From the NCBI GenBank assembly GCA_947172415.1, contig OX359196.1, positions 2,916,501 to 2,980,500 on the forward strand: a stretch of DNA of 64,000 nucleotides. Reading direction: 5' to 3'. The DNA comes from Chondrosia reniformis (taxonomy: Eukaryota; Porifera; Demospongiae; Chondrillida; Chondrillidae). The notes below the pieces were generated by a model. The model did not search any database, was not told the origin of the DNA, and saw only the letters and a program-made list of their open reading frames with translations. The translations under genes were made by a program, and so were the position numbers. Of the stretch, positions 25,541-38,800 are shown piece after piece (position 1 is the stretch's first letter; every line of letters begins with the position of its first letter).

Positions 25541-28500
25541 ACTAGTACTAGTTGTATGTACTAGTTGTATGTACTAGTTGTATTTACTAGTTCTTTGTAC
25601 TAGTTGTATGTACTAGTTACTAGTTGTATGTACTAGTTGTATGTACTAGTTTTATGTTCTAGTTGTATAAACTACTTTAATGTTCTAGTTGAATTACTAG
25701 TTGTAATTACTGTTAGTAGTATGTTCTAGTTGTATGTACTATGAATATGTACTAGTTATATGTGTATGTACTCCTTATATGTACTAGCTGTATGAACTAG
25801 TTGTATGTACTAGTTATATGACCCAGTTTTATGTACTAGTGGGATGTACTAGTTTTATGTACTCGGTCTATGTACTAGTTCGATGTACTAGTTCTATGTA
25901 CTAGTTGTGTGTACTACTTGTATGTGCTAGTTGTCTGTACCTATTAAATGTCCTAGTGTTTGGTTCTAGTTGTTTGTACTACTTGTGTCTACCCGTTGTA
26001 TGTACTTGTTGTATGAACTAGTTGTATGTACTAGTTATATGTACTAGTTATATGTGTATGTACTAATTATATGTACTAGTTTAATGTACTAGTTATATGT
26101 TCTAGTTCTATTTACTAGTTGTGTTTAAAAGTTGTATGTACTAATTGTATGTACTAGTTTTATGTACTAGTTGTAAGTATTAGTTGTATATATGTACTAG
26201 TTATTAGCTGTAGGTACTACTAGTATGTACTAGTTATATATACTAGTTCCATTAACTAGTTGTATCTAAAAGTTTTATGTAGTAGTTGTATGTCCGAGTT
26301 GCATGAACTATTTCGATGTATTAGTTCTATGTACAAGTTGTATGTACTAATTTCTACTTGTATGTACTAGTTATAAGAACTAGATTTATATACTAGTTTT
26401 ATGTACTCGTTCTATGAACTAGTTTTATGTACTAGTTGTATGTACTATATGTATGTACTAATTGTCCCTATTAGTTGTATGTACTAATTGTATGTATGAG
26501 TTGTATGTACTAGTTCTATGTGCTAGTTGTATGTACTAATTGTATGTACTAGTTTATAGTTATATGTATTAGTTGTTTGTACTAGTTATAAGTTCTTTTT
26601 GTATGTACTAACTGTTTGAAATATTTGTATGCCCTAGTAGTACATTCTAGTTGTGTGTACTCTTTTTGTTCACTAGTTATATGGAAATGTCCTGGTTATA
26701 TGAACTAGTTGTTTGTACTCTTTATATGTAATAGTTATATGTGTGTGTACTATGTAAAGTTGTCTGTACTACTTTTATGGACTATTTGTATGTACTAGCT
26801 GTATGAACTAGTTGTAAATACTATTTATAAGTACTAGATATATGTTTATATACTAGTTACATGTACAAGCTGTATATCATAGTTATATCTTCTAGTTTTA
26901 TGAAATATTCCTAAGAACTAATTATATGTACTAGTTGTATGTACTATTTGTAAGTACTAATTGTATATACTAGTTGTATGTACTAGTTGTATATACTCGT
27001 TACTAGGTGCATGTACTAGTTGTATGTACTAACACTAGTTGTGATTACTAGTTGGAGTTACTAGTTGTATGTACTGATGGTATGTGGTAGTGGTATGTTC
27101 TAATTGTAGTGGGTAGTAGGTAGGTACTAGTTGAATGTACTAGGTAATTGTTGCATATACTAGTTGTATATGCTAGTTTTAAAAACTAGGTTTGTATACC
27201 AGTTGTATTTACTAGTTGTATGTACTAGTTGTATGTACTAATTGTATATACTAGTTATGTGTACTTGATCTATGTACTAGTTCTATGTTCAGGTTTCTAG
27301 TTGTAAGTACTTGTTCTATGTACTAGTTATATGTACTAGTTAAATGTACTAGTTTAATGTACTAGTTGTGTGTACTAGCTTTATCTACTAATTGTTGTGC
27401 ATAATATTTATGAGTACCAAGTATGTATTCTTTTATGTATGTACTAGTTATATATACTAGTTGTTTGAAATAGTCATATGTACTACTTATATATACTAGT
27501 TACATGTACTAATTTAATGAACTAGTTGTATGTACAAGTTGTATCTACCAGTTGTACGTACTAGTTGTATGTACCAGTTGTATGTAATAGTTACTAGTTG
27601 TATGTACTAGGGGTGTGAACTAATTTTATGTACTCGTTCTATGTAATATTTGTAGAACTAGTTGTATGTATTAGTTGTATGTACTAGTTACTAGTTGTAT
27701 GTACTAGTTGTGTGTACTAGTTGAATGTTTATGTTCTTGTCATACGTTCTAGTTGTAAGGACAAGTTTTATGTACCAGTTGTAAGTACTAGTTCTATGAA
27801 ATAGTCGTTTGTAAAAGTTGTACGTACTAGTCATATGTACTAGTTGTTTGTACTAATTGTATGTACTAGTTTTATGAACTAGTTGTGTATATTAGTTGAG
27901 TGTACTGGTTGTGTGTAAAATTGTATGTACTACTTATATGAACTCGCTGTTTGTACTAGTTGTATGTACTAGCTGTATGTACTGGTTTTTTAAACTAGTT
28001 GTGTATACTAGCTGTGTGTACTAGTTGTATGTACTAGTTGTATGTACTAGTTGTATATGCTAGTTACTAGTTGTTTGTACAAGTGGTGTGGGATAGTTAT
28101 ATTTACTAGTTGAATGTACTTGTTTTGTGTACAAGTTGCATGTAATAGTTGTATATATTAGTTACTAGTTGTATGTACTAGTTGTATGTCCTAGTTGTGC
28201 GTAGAAGATGTCGGTTCTAGTGCTGGTTATACTAGGTCCTAGGTGGGTGCTAGTTTTATGCACTAGATAATAGTTGTATGTACTACTTGTATGTACAAGT
28301 TACTAGTTGTATGTACTAGGTGTGTTAAAAAGTTGTATGAACTAGTTGTATGTACAAGTTGTATGTATTAGTTGTATGTACTCGTTGTAAGTACTAGTTA
28401 TATGCACTAGTTATATGTGTATGTACCGGTTATATGTAGTGGTTGCGGGTACCAGTTATATGTACTAGTTGTAGGTACTAGTTGTATGTACTAGTTGTAT

Positions 28501-29935
28501 GTACATGTTGTTTGAACTAGGTGTGTGTAAACGTCATCTCTACTTGTTGCATGTACTAGCTGTATATACTGGTCGTATGTTCTAGTAGTATGTTCTAGTT
28601 GATTGTACAAGTTGCATGTTCTAGGGGTATGGACTAGTTTTAGGTACTCGTTCTATGTAATAGTTCTATGTACTACTTGTAGTACTAGTTGTATATATTA
28701 GTTGTATGGACTATTTGCATGTGCTAATTTCATGTACTAGTTGTATATACTAGTTGTGTCTACTAGTTGTATTTACTAGTTCTTTGTACTAGTTGTATGT
28801 ATATACTAGTTTCTAGTTGTATGTTCTAGTTGAATGTACTAGTTATATGTACTAGTTGTATGAAGTAGTTTTATGTTCTAGTTAAATTACTAGTTGTATT
28901 TATTGTTGTATGTGTTAGTAGTATGTTCTAGTTGTATGTACTATTTATCTGTACTTTTTATATGTGTTTTTACTGCTTATATGTATATACTAGTTGTATG
29001 CACTAGTTATATGTACTAGTGGTATGTAATAGTTACTAGTTGTATGAACTATGACCTAGTTGTATATGCTAGTGGTGTGTACAAGTTGTATGTACATGTT
29101 ACTAGTTGAAGGTAAGTTATATACACAAGTTGTATGTACTGGCAATAGTTACATTTACGAGTTGCAGGTCCTAGTTGTAAGTACTTGTTGTATGTAGTAG
29201 TTGTATGCTCTAATTGTATGAACCGGTTGTATATATGTCCTATTTCTATGTACTAGTTGTATGTACTGGTTTCCAGTTGAATGTACTAGTTGTATGCACT
29301 AGTTGAACAAACTAGCATTAGTTATATCTACGAGTTGGAGGTACTAGCTGTATGTACTTGTTGTATATAGTAGTTGTAAGTACTAACTGTATGTACTAGT
29401 TGTATATATGTATTATTTCTATGTACTAGTTGTATGTACTAGTTTCCAGTTGAATGTACTAGTTGTATGTACTAGTTTCCAGTTGAATGTGCTAGTTGTA
29501 TGAACTAGTTATAGGTTCTAATTGTATGCACTAGTATTATGTACTATTTGCATGTACTAGTTGTATGCACTAGTTGTATGTACTAGCACTAGTTAAATTT
29601 TCCAGTTGTAGGACTAGTTGTATGTACTAATTGTATGTATTAGTTGTATGTTCTAATTGAATGAACTTATCGAATGTATTGGTTGTATGTACTAGTTTTA
29701 TACTTGTTGTATGAACTAGGTGTATGAACTACTTGTTTGAACTAGTTATATGTACTAGTTGTATGTACTAGTTGTATGTTTATGTTCTTGTCATATCTTC
29801 TAGTTATAAGGACAAGTTTTAGTTGTATGTACTAGTTTTTTATACTAACTGTGTATACTAGCTGTGTGTACTAGTTGTATGTACTAGTTGTATGTACTAG
29901 TTGTATATGCTAGTTACTAGTGGTTTGTACAAGGG
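25541..29935 (-). repeat. 13-bp satellite, reverse block, inverted arm of 13-16 kb
   Basis: Reverse 13-mers. Rare motifs match the forward block as exact reverse complements: CTAGGTCCTAGGTGGGTGCT (28231) with 13685-13710, GTAGTGGGTAGTAGGTAGG (27108) with about 15340-15358, and ATGTATTCTTTTATGTATG (27421) with about 15015. The block ends at an R2 fragment. Apart from one inserted piece this is continuous satellite with no genes. Confidence 0.92.
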
Positions 29936-30138
29936 GAGGAAGGTTTTTAAGTCCATTTTGTTTGTTCAATGTTCTACCCAAAGGAAGAGAAAGCTAGAAA
30001 ACGAAAGCTACCCGAGCATCCGCCATTTTTTAACAGATATATAAATGTATACATTTACAAAACTACAAACAGGAAGCCATACGTTAACATAATTTCTGAA
30101 AACAATATAGGGGCCCTTGCGGTGTCCCAATTAGAGAC
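29936..30138 (-). mobile_element. R2 repeat fragment at a satellite strand flip
   Basis: About 200 bp matching, in reverse complement, the first two-thirds of the R2 copies at 59946, 60844 and 62778 (shared GCCATACGTTAACATAATTT). The left side lacks the terminal GAGTTTAAACTCG hairpin region. The 13-mer array is reverse on its left and forward on its right, so the fragment marks a rearrangement breakpoint. A 62-codon open frame here runs into satellite and I do not consider it a gene. Confidence 0.7.
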
Positions 30139-31184
30139 AACTAGAACATACAACTAGCACATACAAATAGTACATACAACTAGTATATACTTACAGTTAG
30201 TGCATATAAATAGTACATACAACTAGTACATATAACTAGTACATTCAACAATTTCACACAACTAGTAAATTCAACTAGTGAATAGAACTAGTTACTAGTA
30301 CATACAACTAGTACATACAACTAGTGCATACAACTAGTCCATATAACTAGTACATATAGCTAGCGCATACAATGAGTACATATAACTAGTACATACATCA
30401 ATTTCACACAACTAGTACATAAAACTAATATATACATGGTACTAGTACATACAACTAGTACATATATCTAGGTACTAGTACATACAACTAGTACATATAA
30501 CTAATACATACAACAATTTCACACAACTAGCACATAAAACTAGTACATATTATTACATACAACTAGTACATACAACTAGTACATACAATTAGTAAATACA
30601 GATTGTCACTAATACATACACCTGGTACATACAACTATTTCATACAACGGTTTCATATTAACCAGTACATGCAACTACTTACTAGTACTTACAACTAGTA
30701 CGTACAATTAGGACATACAACTACTACATACAACAAGTATATACAATTAGTCCCTACAACTAGTAAATACAGATTGTTCCTAGTTCTTACACCTAGTATA
30801 TACATCTGGTACATACAATTATTACATACAACCGGAACATACAACTAGTACATTAATCTAGTAACTACAACTACTAAATATAACTAGTATACAAAATTAC
30901 ACACAACTATAACATACCAGTAGTACCTATAACTACTTACAACTAGTACATACATCTAGTATAAAAAACTAGTACATAGAACTAGTTACTGCTACATACA
31001 ACTAGTACATACAACTAGTAACCACAACTAGTAAATATAAGTAATACATACAACAATTACACACAATTAGTACATACAATTAGTTCATATAAATAGTACA
31101 TAAAACAAGTAACTGCAACAAGTAAATACATCTAGTTACTAGTACATACGAAAAATACACACAACTAGTACATACAACTAGTAT
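30139..31184 (+). repeat. 13-bp satellite, forward block 4
   Basis: Forward 13-mers. About 30470-31170 matches about 5370-6120 and 33820-34560 cassette by cassette, including AAATACAGATTGT and CATACCAGTAGTACCTATAA. No gene is seen. Confidence 0.9.
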
Positions 31185-31186
31185 TA

Positions 31187-31421
31187 GAGAAAAATAAAAA
31201 TTTTCTACAAAAATGGTGAGGATGGCACAAAAAGCACATAAACAAGAAAGGGATGTTACAGAGTGAAGCGTTGGCTATATATGCATGAATCATACAACAC
31301 CCTTGCTTGGAGGATTCATGCATAGCTAATGCTTCACTGTGTAACATCCCTTTCTTGTTTATGTGCTTTTTGTGCCATCGCTACATCTTCACTATTTGTG
31401 TAGAAATTTTTTATTTTTCTC
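31187..31421. mobile_element. 235-bp nearly complete palindrome with TA flanks
   Basis: Left end GAGAAAAATAAAAATTTTCT and right end (reverse complement) GAGAAAAATAAAAAATTTCT are inverted. The symmetry continues inward through GCACATAAACAAGAAAGGGA and its complement to a short loop near 31300. TA occurs at 31185-31186 and 31422-31423. This looks like a foldback MITE with TA duplication. RNA from it would form an almost uninterrupted hairpin. No empty site is available. Confidence 0.75.
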
Positions 31422-31423
31422 TA

Positions 31424-31934
31424 GTTTCTGTTCTTTTTATGGAGCATAAGCTAGGAATTCGATTGTATTTAAACCCATTTTGATTTCGGAATCTTCGACT
31501 GAATGTGACGTCAGTAAAATGGAGATTTATTGAGGTCTTGATTCTGGGGCCATGAAAACTGTCATACTCAATAATAGCGCTATCGCTCTCGCTTCTGCAA
31601 AAGAATACAGCTCGGAAAATTTGCAATCGTTTCGTTTAACAATTAGTCCAAAAGCTTGTATAGTTTCTTAGTTATGGCTGACGAAGAAGAAAATGAATGA
31701 GAATAAGAAGAAGAATATGAAGAAGACGAAAATGGGAATTTATAAAGTTTATTATTTCACCAGCGGGAAATATTCGCCTGCCTTTAAGGTCTATTTAGAG
31801 TATGTATATTGTATATTTGGTTATACATAACCTTGTTTTGTCGATTTTCGGCCTATTTCGGGATTTTGCTCCTATATCGATGTATGGGGAAAAGGAAAAA
31901 ACCACGTCATCCCTACATAGGGAGTTCTACCGTA
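31424..31934. other. Non-satellite sequence upstream of the duplicated array
   Basis: About 0.5 kb with more balanced composition. The last 107 bp equals the window start. It includes ATGGCTGACGAAGAAGAAAA, which opens a short acidic frame that stops after eight codons, and a purine-rich GAAGAAGAATATGAAGAAG run. I see no convincing exon, splice pair or promoter. It may be ancestral flank or another decayed repeat. Confidence 0.5.
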
Positions 31935-34900
31935 CTCCCTAATATTCTGAGGGTTACTAGTACATACAACTAGTACATACAATTAGTACATACACTAATC
32001 CATAGAGCTAGTACATACAATTAGTACATAGGACTTATACATACAACTATATACTACTTACAACTATTACATACATCTAGATACTAGTACATCCAACTTG
32101 TACATACAACTATTATATGAAACTAGTAACTACTACTAGTAAATATAACTAGTACATACAAACATTGCACACAACTAGTACATACAAGTAGTACATATAA
32201 CTACAGTCAACTAGCGAATACATAAAACTAGTAAAAACAATTAGTACATAAAACTAGTCCATATAATACATAAAAAAATTTAAATACAGCTAGTACTTAC
32301 AACTAGTATATAAATACAGATTGCCACTCCTTCATACACCTAGTACATACAGCTAATACATACAACTAGTACATACAACTAGTATATACTACTAGTACAT
32401 AAAATGTGTACATTCAATTATACCTACATCTAGTTCATACAATTAGTACATATAACTATGGCATCCACTACTTACTAGAACACATATACAACAAGTACAT
32501 ACATCTAGTTACTAGTACATACGAAAAATACACACAACTAGTACATACAAGTAGTACATATAACTACATACAACTAGTTCAAACAACTAGTACCTACAAC
32601 TAGTATATTCTGATAGTTACTAGTACATACAACTAGTACATACAATTAGTACATACAACTAGTACATACAATTAGTACATACACTAGTCCATACAGCTAG
32701 TACATACACTTAGTACCTATAACTAGTACATACAACTACTTACTAGAACATATATACAACTAGTACATAGAACCAGTACATACAAATAGTATATACAGCT
32801 CGTATATAAAACTAGGACATAGAACTATTTTATACAACTAGTACATACAACTAGTTACTAGTACACACAACTAGCACATACAAAAAGTACATACAACTAA
32901 TATATATAACTAGTACATACAGCTATTACATACAACAAGTACATATAACTAGTACATTCAACTACTTACAAGTACAAAAAACTAGGACATACAATTATGA
33001 CATGCAACTAGTACATATAACAATTACATACAACAATTAAACACAACAAGAACATACAACTAGTACACATAACTAGTACAGGCAACCATTTACTAGTACA
33101 CACAACTAGTATATATATACAATTAGTACATACAGCTAGTACATACAACTAGTACATACAATTACTACACACATTTAGTTATTAGTACATTCAACTACTA
33201 CATAAAACTAGTAGCTACAAATTTAACTAGTATACAAAAAATCCACACAACTTGTACATACAAGTAGTATATATAACTACATACAACTAGTACACGCAGC
33301 TAGTACATACAACTAGTTACCAGTACATACAACTAGTAAATACAACTATTACATACAACTATTGCATATAAATAGTACATACAGTTATTTCATACAACTA
33401 GTACATACAACTAGGACCTATAACTAGTACATACAGCTAGTACATACAATTATTATATAAAACCAGTAAATACATCAATTTCCTGCAACTAGTACTAAAC
33501 ACTAATACAGAGAACTAGTTCATACAACTAGTACATGCAACAAATTACTAGTACATATATACAACTAAAACATACAACTAGTACATACAACTAGAAGATA
33601 TAACTAGTATATACAGCTAGTACAGACAACTAGTACTTAAAACTATTAAATACATCAATTTCCTGCAACTAGTACTTAAAGCTAATAGAGAGAACTAGTT
33701 CATACAACTAGTACATACAACTAGTTACTCGTACATATATACAACTAATACATACAACTAGTACATACAACTAGTACATATAACTAGTACATACAGCTAG
33801 TACATACAACTAGTACATATAACTAATACATACAACCACTTCACACAACTAGCACATAAAACTAGTACATATTATTACATACAACTAGTACATACAACTA
33901 GTACATACAATTAGTAAATACAGATTGTTACTAGTACATACATCTGGTACATAAAACTATTTCATACAACTGTTACAAATAACCAGTACATGCAACTACC
34001 TACTATTACTTTCAACTAGTACGTACAATTAGGACATACAACTACTACATACAACAAGTATATACAACTAGTCCCTACAACTAGTAATTACAGATTGTTC
34101 CTAGTTCTTACACCTAGTATATACATCTGGTATACACAATTATTACATACAGCCAGAACATACAACTAGTACATTAATCTAGTAACTACAACTACTAAAT
34201 ATAACTAGTATACAAAATTACACACAACTATAACATACCAGTAGTCCCTATAACTACTTACAACTAGTACATACATCTAGTATAAAAACTAGTACATAGA
34301 ACTAGTACATACAACCAGTACATACAACTACTTACTAGTATATACAATTAGTGCAGACAACTTGTACATATAACTAGTTAATGCTACATACAACTAGTAC
34401 ATACAACTAGTAACTACAACTAGTAAATATAAGTAATACATACAACAATTACACACAATTAGTACATACAATTAGTTCATATAACTAGTACATAAAACTA
34501 GTAACTACAACAAGTAAATACATCTAGTTACTAGAACATACGAAAAATACACACAACTAGTACATACAAGTAATACATATAACTATATACAACTATTTCA
34601 AACAACTAGTACATTCAACTAGTATATTCTGATAGTTACTAGTACATACAACTAGTTCATACAATTAGTACATACACTAGTCCATAGAACTAGTACATGC
34701 AATTAGTACATATAACTTATACATACAACTATATACTAATTACAACTAATACATACATCTAGATACTAGTAAATAAAACTTGTACATACAACTAGTATAT
34801 ACAACTAATTAATACATCTAGATACTAGTACATCCAACTTGTACATCCAACTAGTATATGAACTAGTAACTACAACTAGTAAATATAACTAGTACATACA

Positions 34901-35305
34901 AACTTTGCACACAACTAGTACATACAAGTAGTACATATAACTACATTCAACTAGTTCAAACAGCGAATACATATAACTAGTAAAAACAATTAGTACATAA
35001 AACTAGTCCATATAACTACATACAAATTTTAAATACAGCTAGTACTTACAACTAGTATATAAATTTAGATTGGCACTCCTTCATACACCTAGTACATACA
35101 GCTAATACATACAACTAGTGCATACAACTAGTAATTACAACTAACTACTAGTACATACTACTAGTACAAAAAATTTGTACATTCAACTATTACATACATC
35201 TAGTTCATACAACTAGTACATATAACTAGTGCATCCACTACTTACTAGAACACATATACAAACAAGTACATACAACTAGCACATACAAGTACACTAGTAT
35301 TATGA
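31935..35305 (+). repeat. 13-bp satellite, forward block 5
   Basis: Forward 13-mers of the duplicated segment, free of transposon insertions. Short open frames here are translations of the repeat (TYNYIQLV-type peptides) and are not annotated as genes. Confidence 0.93.
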
Positions 35306-35840
35306 TCTAGTTGTATGTACTGGTTGCATGTCCTAGTTGTATATATGTACTAGTTATATGTACTAGTTGTATACACTAGTTGTCTGATCTAGTTGTATGT
35401 ACTGGTTTTATGTACTAGTGTTATGTGCTAGTTAAATTTGCTAGAAGTAGATAATAGATGTATGATCTAGTTGTATGGACTGGTTGTATGTACATATAGT
35501 TTGTACTAGTTGTGTGGGCTAGTTGTAAGTACTAGTTGAATGAACTAGTTTTATTTGTATCTTTTAGGTTTATGTATTAGTTGAATCTACTAGTTGAATT
35601 TACTACTTGTAAGTACAAGTTGTAAGTACAGCTTGTATGTACAAGTAGTATGAACTAGTTGTAGGTACAAGTTGTATGAACTAGTTGTATCTCCTAGTTG
35701 TAAGTACAGGTTGTATGAACAAGTTGTATGTACTAGTTGTATGTACAAAGTGTATGTAGTAGTTATAATAACTCTATATAGATACCAGTTGTATGTACCA
35801 GATGTATGAACTAGTTGTATGTACTGAATATATGTATCGA
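35306..35840 (-). repeat. 13-bp satellite, reverse block adjoining the heptamer array
   Basis: Reverse 13-mers, nearly the same as 9113-9640. They end in CTGAATATATGTATCGATT, where the 7-bp satellite begins. Confidence 0.9.
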
Positions 35841-38800
35841 TTTTCGATTATTGATTATTTATTTTTGATTGTTGATCATGAATTATGGATTATAGATTAT
35901 TTTTTAGTCATTTTTGATTATTTTATATTTTTTATAGAAAAGTGATAATTGATTACTGAAGTTTGATTATTCAATATTGATTATTGATTATGTATGATTG
36001 ATTGTTGATAATGCATTATGGGTTATTGGTTATTTTAATTGTTATTGGTTATCGTTTATTGTTTATTGATTATGAATTATGGATTATGGATTACGTATGT
36101 TTTATTATTGTTTATGGATTATTCATTAACGATTATACATTAGTGATTATGGATTATCGATTATTTATTAATGATTATTGATTACTGAATATTGATTATT
36201 GATTATTGATTGTTGATTATGTATGATTGATATTTGATAATGGAATACGGGTTATTGGTTATTAGCTATTGGTTATTTGTTATTGAATATTCTTTAATGA
36301 TTTTGGATTATGGATTAGTGATTATTGATTATTAAACATTTATTAATGATTATTGATTATCGATTGTTGATCATGGATTTAAGATAATTGATTATTCATT
36401 ATTGATTGTTGATGATTTATTATTGATTATTGATTATTCATTATTCATTAGTCACTATTGTTTATTGATTATGAATGATTGATTATTGATAATGGTATAT
36501 GGGTGAGGGTTTTTGGTTATTGGTTATTGTTTATTGCTTATTGATTTTGGATAATAGATTATCGATAATAGATTTTCGATTATGGAATGTGGATTATCAA
36601 TTATCGATTATCGATCATCTCTTATCGATTATTGATTAGATAATGGGTAATTGATTATCGATAATTGATTATTCATTATTCATTTTTCATTATTGATTAT
36701 TGATTATGTATGATTGATTATTTATAATAAATTATGGGTTATGGGTTATTGGTTATGGGTTATTGTTTATTGTTTATTAATTATGTATTATGGATTATGG
36801 ATTATTGATTATTGAATATATATTATTGATTAAGGATTATGGATTATGGATTATGGATTATTGATTTTAGATTTTGGATTACGGATTATCAATTATCGAG
36901 TATGGATTATTGAATATGGATTATGGATTATTTATTATCGATTATCCATTTTTGATTATTAATTATCGATTATTATTAATTGATTATTCATTATCGATTA
37001 TTGATTATGTATGATTGATAATTGATAATGGATTATGGATTATTGGATATTGGTTATTGGTTATTGGTTATTGGTTATCGATTAGGGTTTTTGGATTATG
37101 GATTATGAATTATCGATTATGGTTTATCGATTATCTAAGAGTGATTATTAATTCCTGAATATTGATTATTGATTATTGATTAGGTATGATTGATTATTGA
37201 TAGTGGATTATTGGTTATTGGTTTATGGTTATTGCTTCTGGTTTATTGTTTATTGATAATGGAATATGGATTATTGATTATTGATTATTGATAATATATT
37301 GTTGATTATTGATATTGGATTATGGATTATTACTTATTGAATATCGATTATCGATTATCGATTATTCATAATTGATTATTGATAATGGATTATGGGTTAT
37401 TGATTTTAGATTATTGGTTATTGGTTATGGTTTATCGTTTATTCATTATGGATTATGGATTATTGAATATGGAATATGGATTAGGGATTATCGAAAAACG
37501 ATTATCGTTTATCCACTATGGTTTGTCGATTATTCAGTATCGATTATTGATCATCGGTTATCGATAATCGATTATCGATTATTGATTTTTGATTATTGAT
37601 TATTGTCTATCGATTAATGATTATCGATAATTGTTTATAGATTATGGATAATCGATTATTGATTGTGGATTATTAATTATGGATAATCGATTATCGATTA
37701 TTGATTATGGATTATACATAATTGATTATAGATTATGGATTATGAATTATCAATTATCGATTATTGATTATAGATTATGGATTATGGATTATGGGTTATT
37801 GATTATTGATTATTGTTACTTATTATTGTTAATTAATTATGTATGACTTATTATTGATAATGCATTATAGGTTATTGGTTATTGATTATTGTTTATTGTT
37901 TATTGGTTATTGTTTATTGATTATGGTGTATGGATTATCGATTATAGATTAGTGATTATTGATTACTGAATATTGATTATTCATTATTCATTATTGATTA
38001 TTGATTATGTATGATTGATTATTGATAATGGATTATGGGTTATTCATTATTTTTATTGGTTATTCCTCATTGTGTATTGATTATGGATTATGGTTTATCG
38101 CTTATAGATTATCGATTATGGATTTTCGATTGTCGATTAGCAATTATTGATAACTGAATATTGATTATTGATTATTCATAACTGATTATTGATAATGTAT
38201 GTTTGATTATTTGTAATGGATTATGGGATTATGGTTAATTTGTATGGGTTATTGGTTATTGGTTATTGTTTATAAATTATTGATTAGTGATAATCGATTA
38301 TTGTTTATTGCTTATGGATTATGGATTATCGCTTATAGATTATAGAATATGGAATTTCGATTGTCGATTAAGGATTATTGATTATTATTTTTATCGATTG
38401 TTTATTATTGAATATGGATTGTGGATTATCGATTATTCAAGATTCATTATGGATTATTGATTATTCATTATTCATTAGTCACTATTGTTTATGGATTATG
38501 TATGATTGATTATTGATAATAAATTATGATTTATGGGTTATTGGTTATTGGTTATTGGTCATTGTTTATTGATTATGGCTTATGGATTATGGATAATTGA
38601 TTTTAGATTATGGATTACGGATTAACGATTTTGGATTATTGATTATGGATTATAATCGATTATCGATTTTTGATTATTGGTTAAGCACTATTGATAATTG
38701 ATTATTCATTATCGATTATTGATTATGCACGATTGATTATTGATAATAAATTATGGATTATTGGATATTGGTTATTGATTATTGGTTATTGTTTATTGAT

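Larger units (their letters stand above)
31828..35935. repeat. Segmental duplication of 1-9740 (shorter copy)
   Basis: This copy follows the order of the window start: shared flank, then forward 13-mers with the same cassettes, then the same switch to reverse 13-mers (35306), then the heptamer start (35840). It lacks the three transposons at 223-1706, 1772-3061 and 4074-4406, and lacks most of what corresponds to 6.1-9.0 kb. Matching rare strings include TAAAAAAATTTAAATACAGC and CAATTTCCTGCAACTAGTAC. Confidence 0.88.

Noticed and set aside
31411-31626. 71-codon minus-strand frame near 31.5 kb
   Set aside because: No recognisable domain, it overlaps a foldback element, and composition does not stand out. 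It is probably chance.
32406-32603. Open frame in the 13-mer array
   Set aside because: It encodes only satellite-derived TYNYIQLV-type repeats, with no start context or conserved domain.
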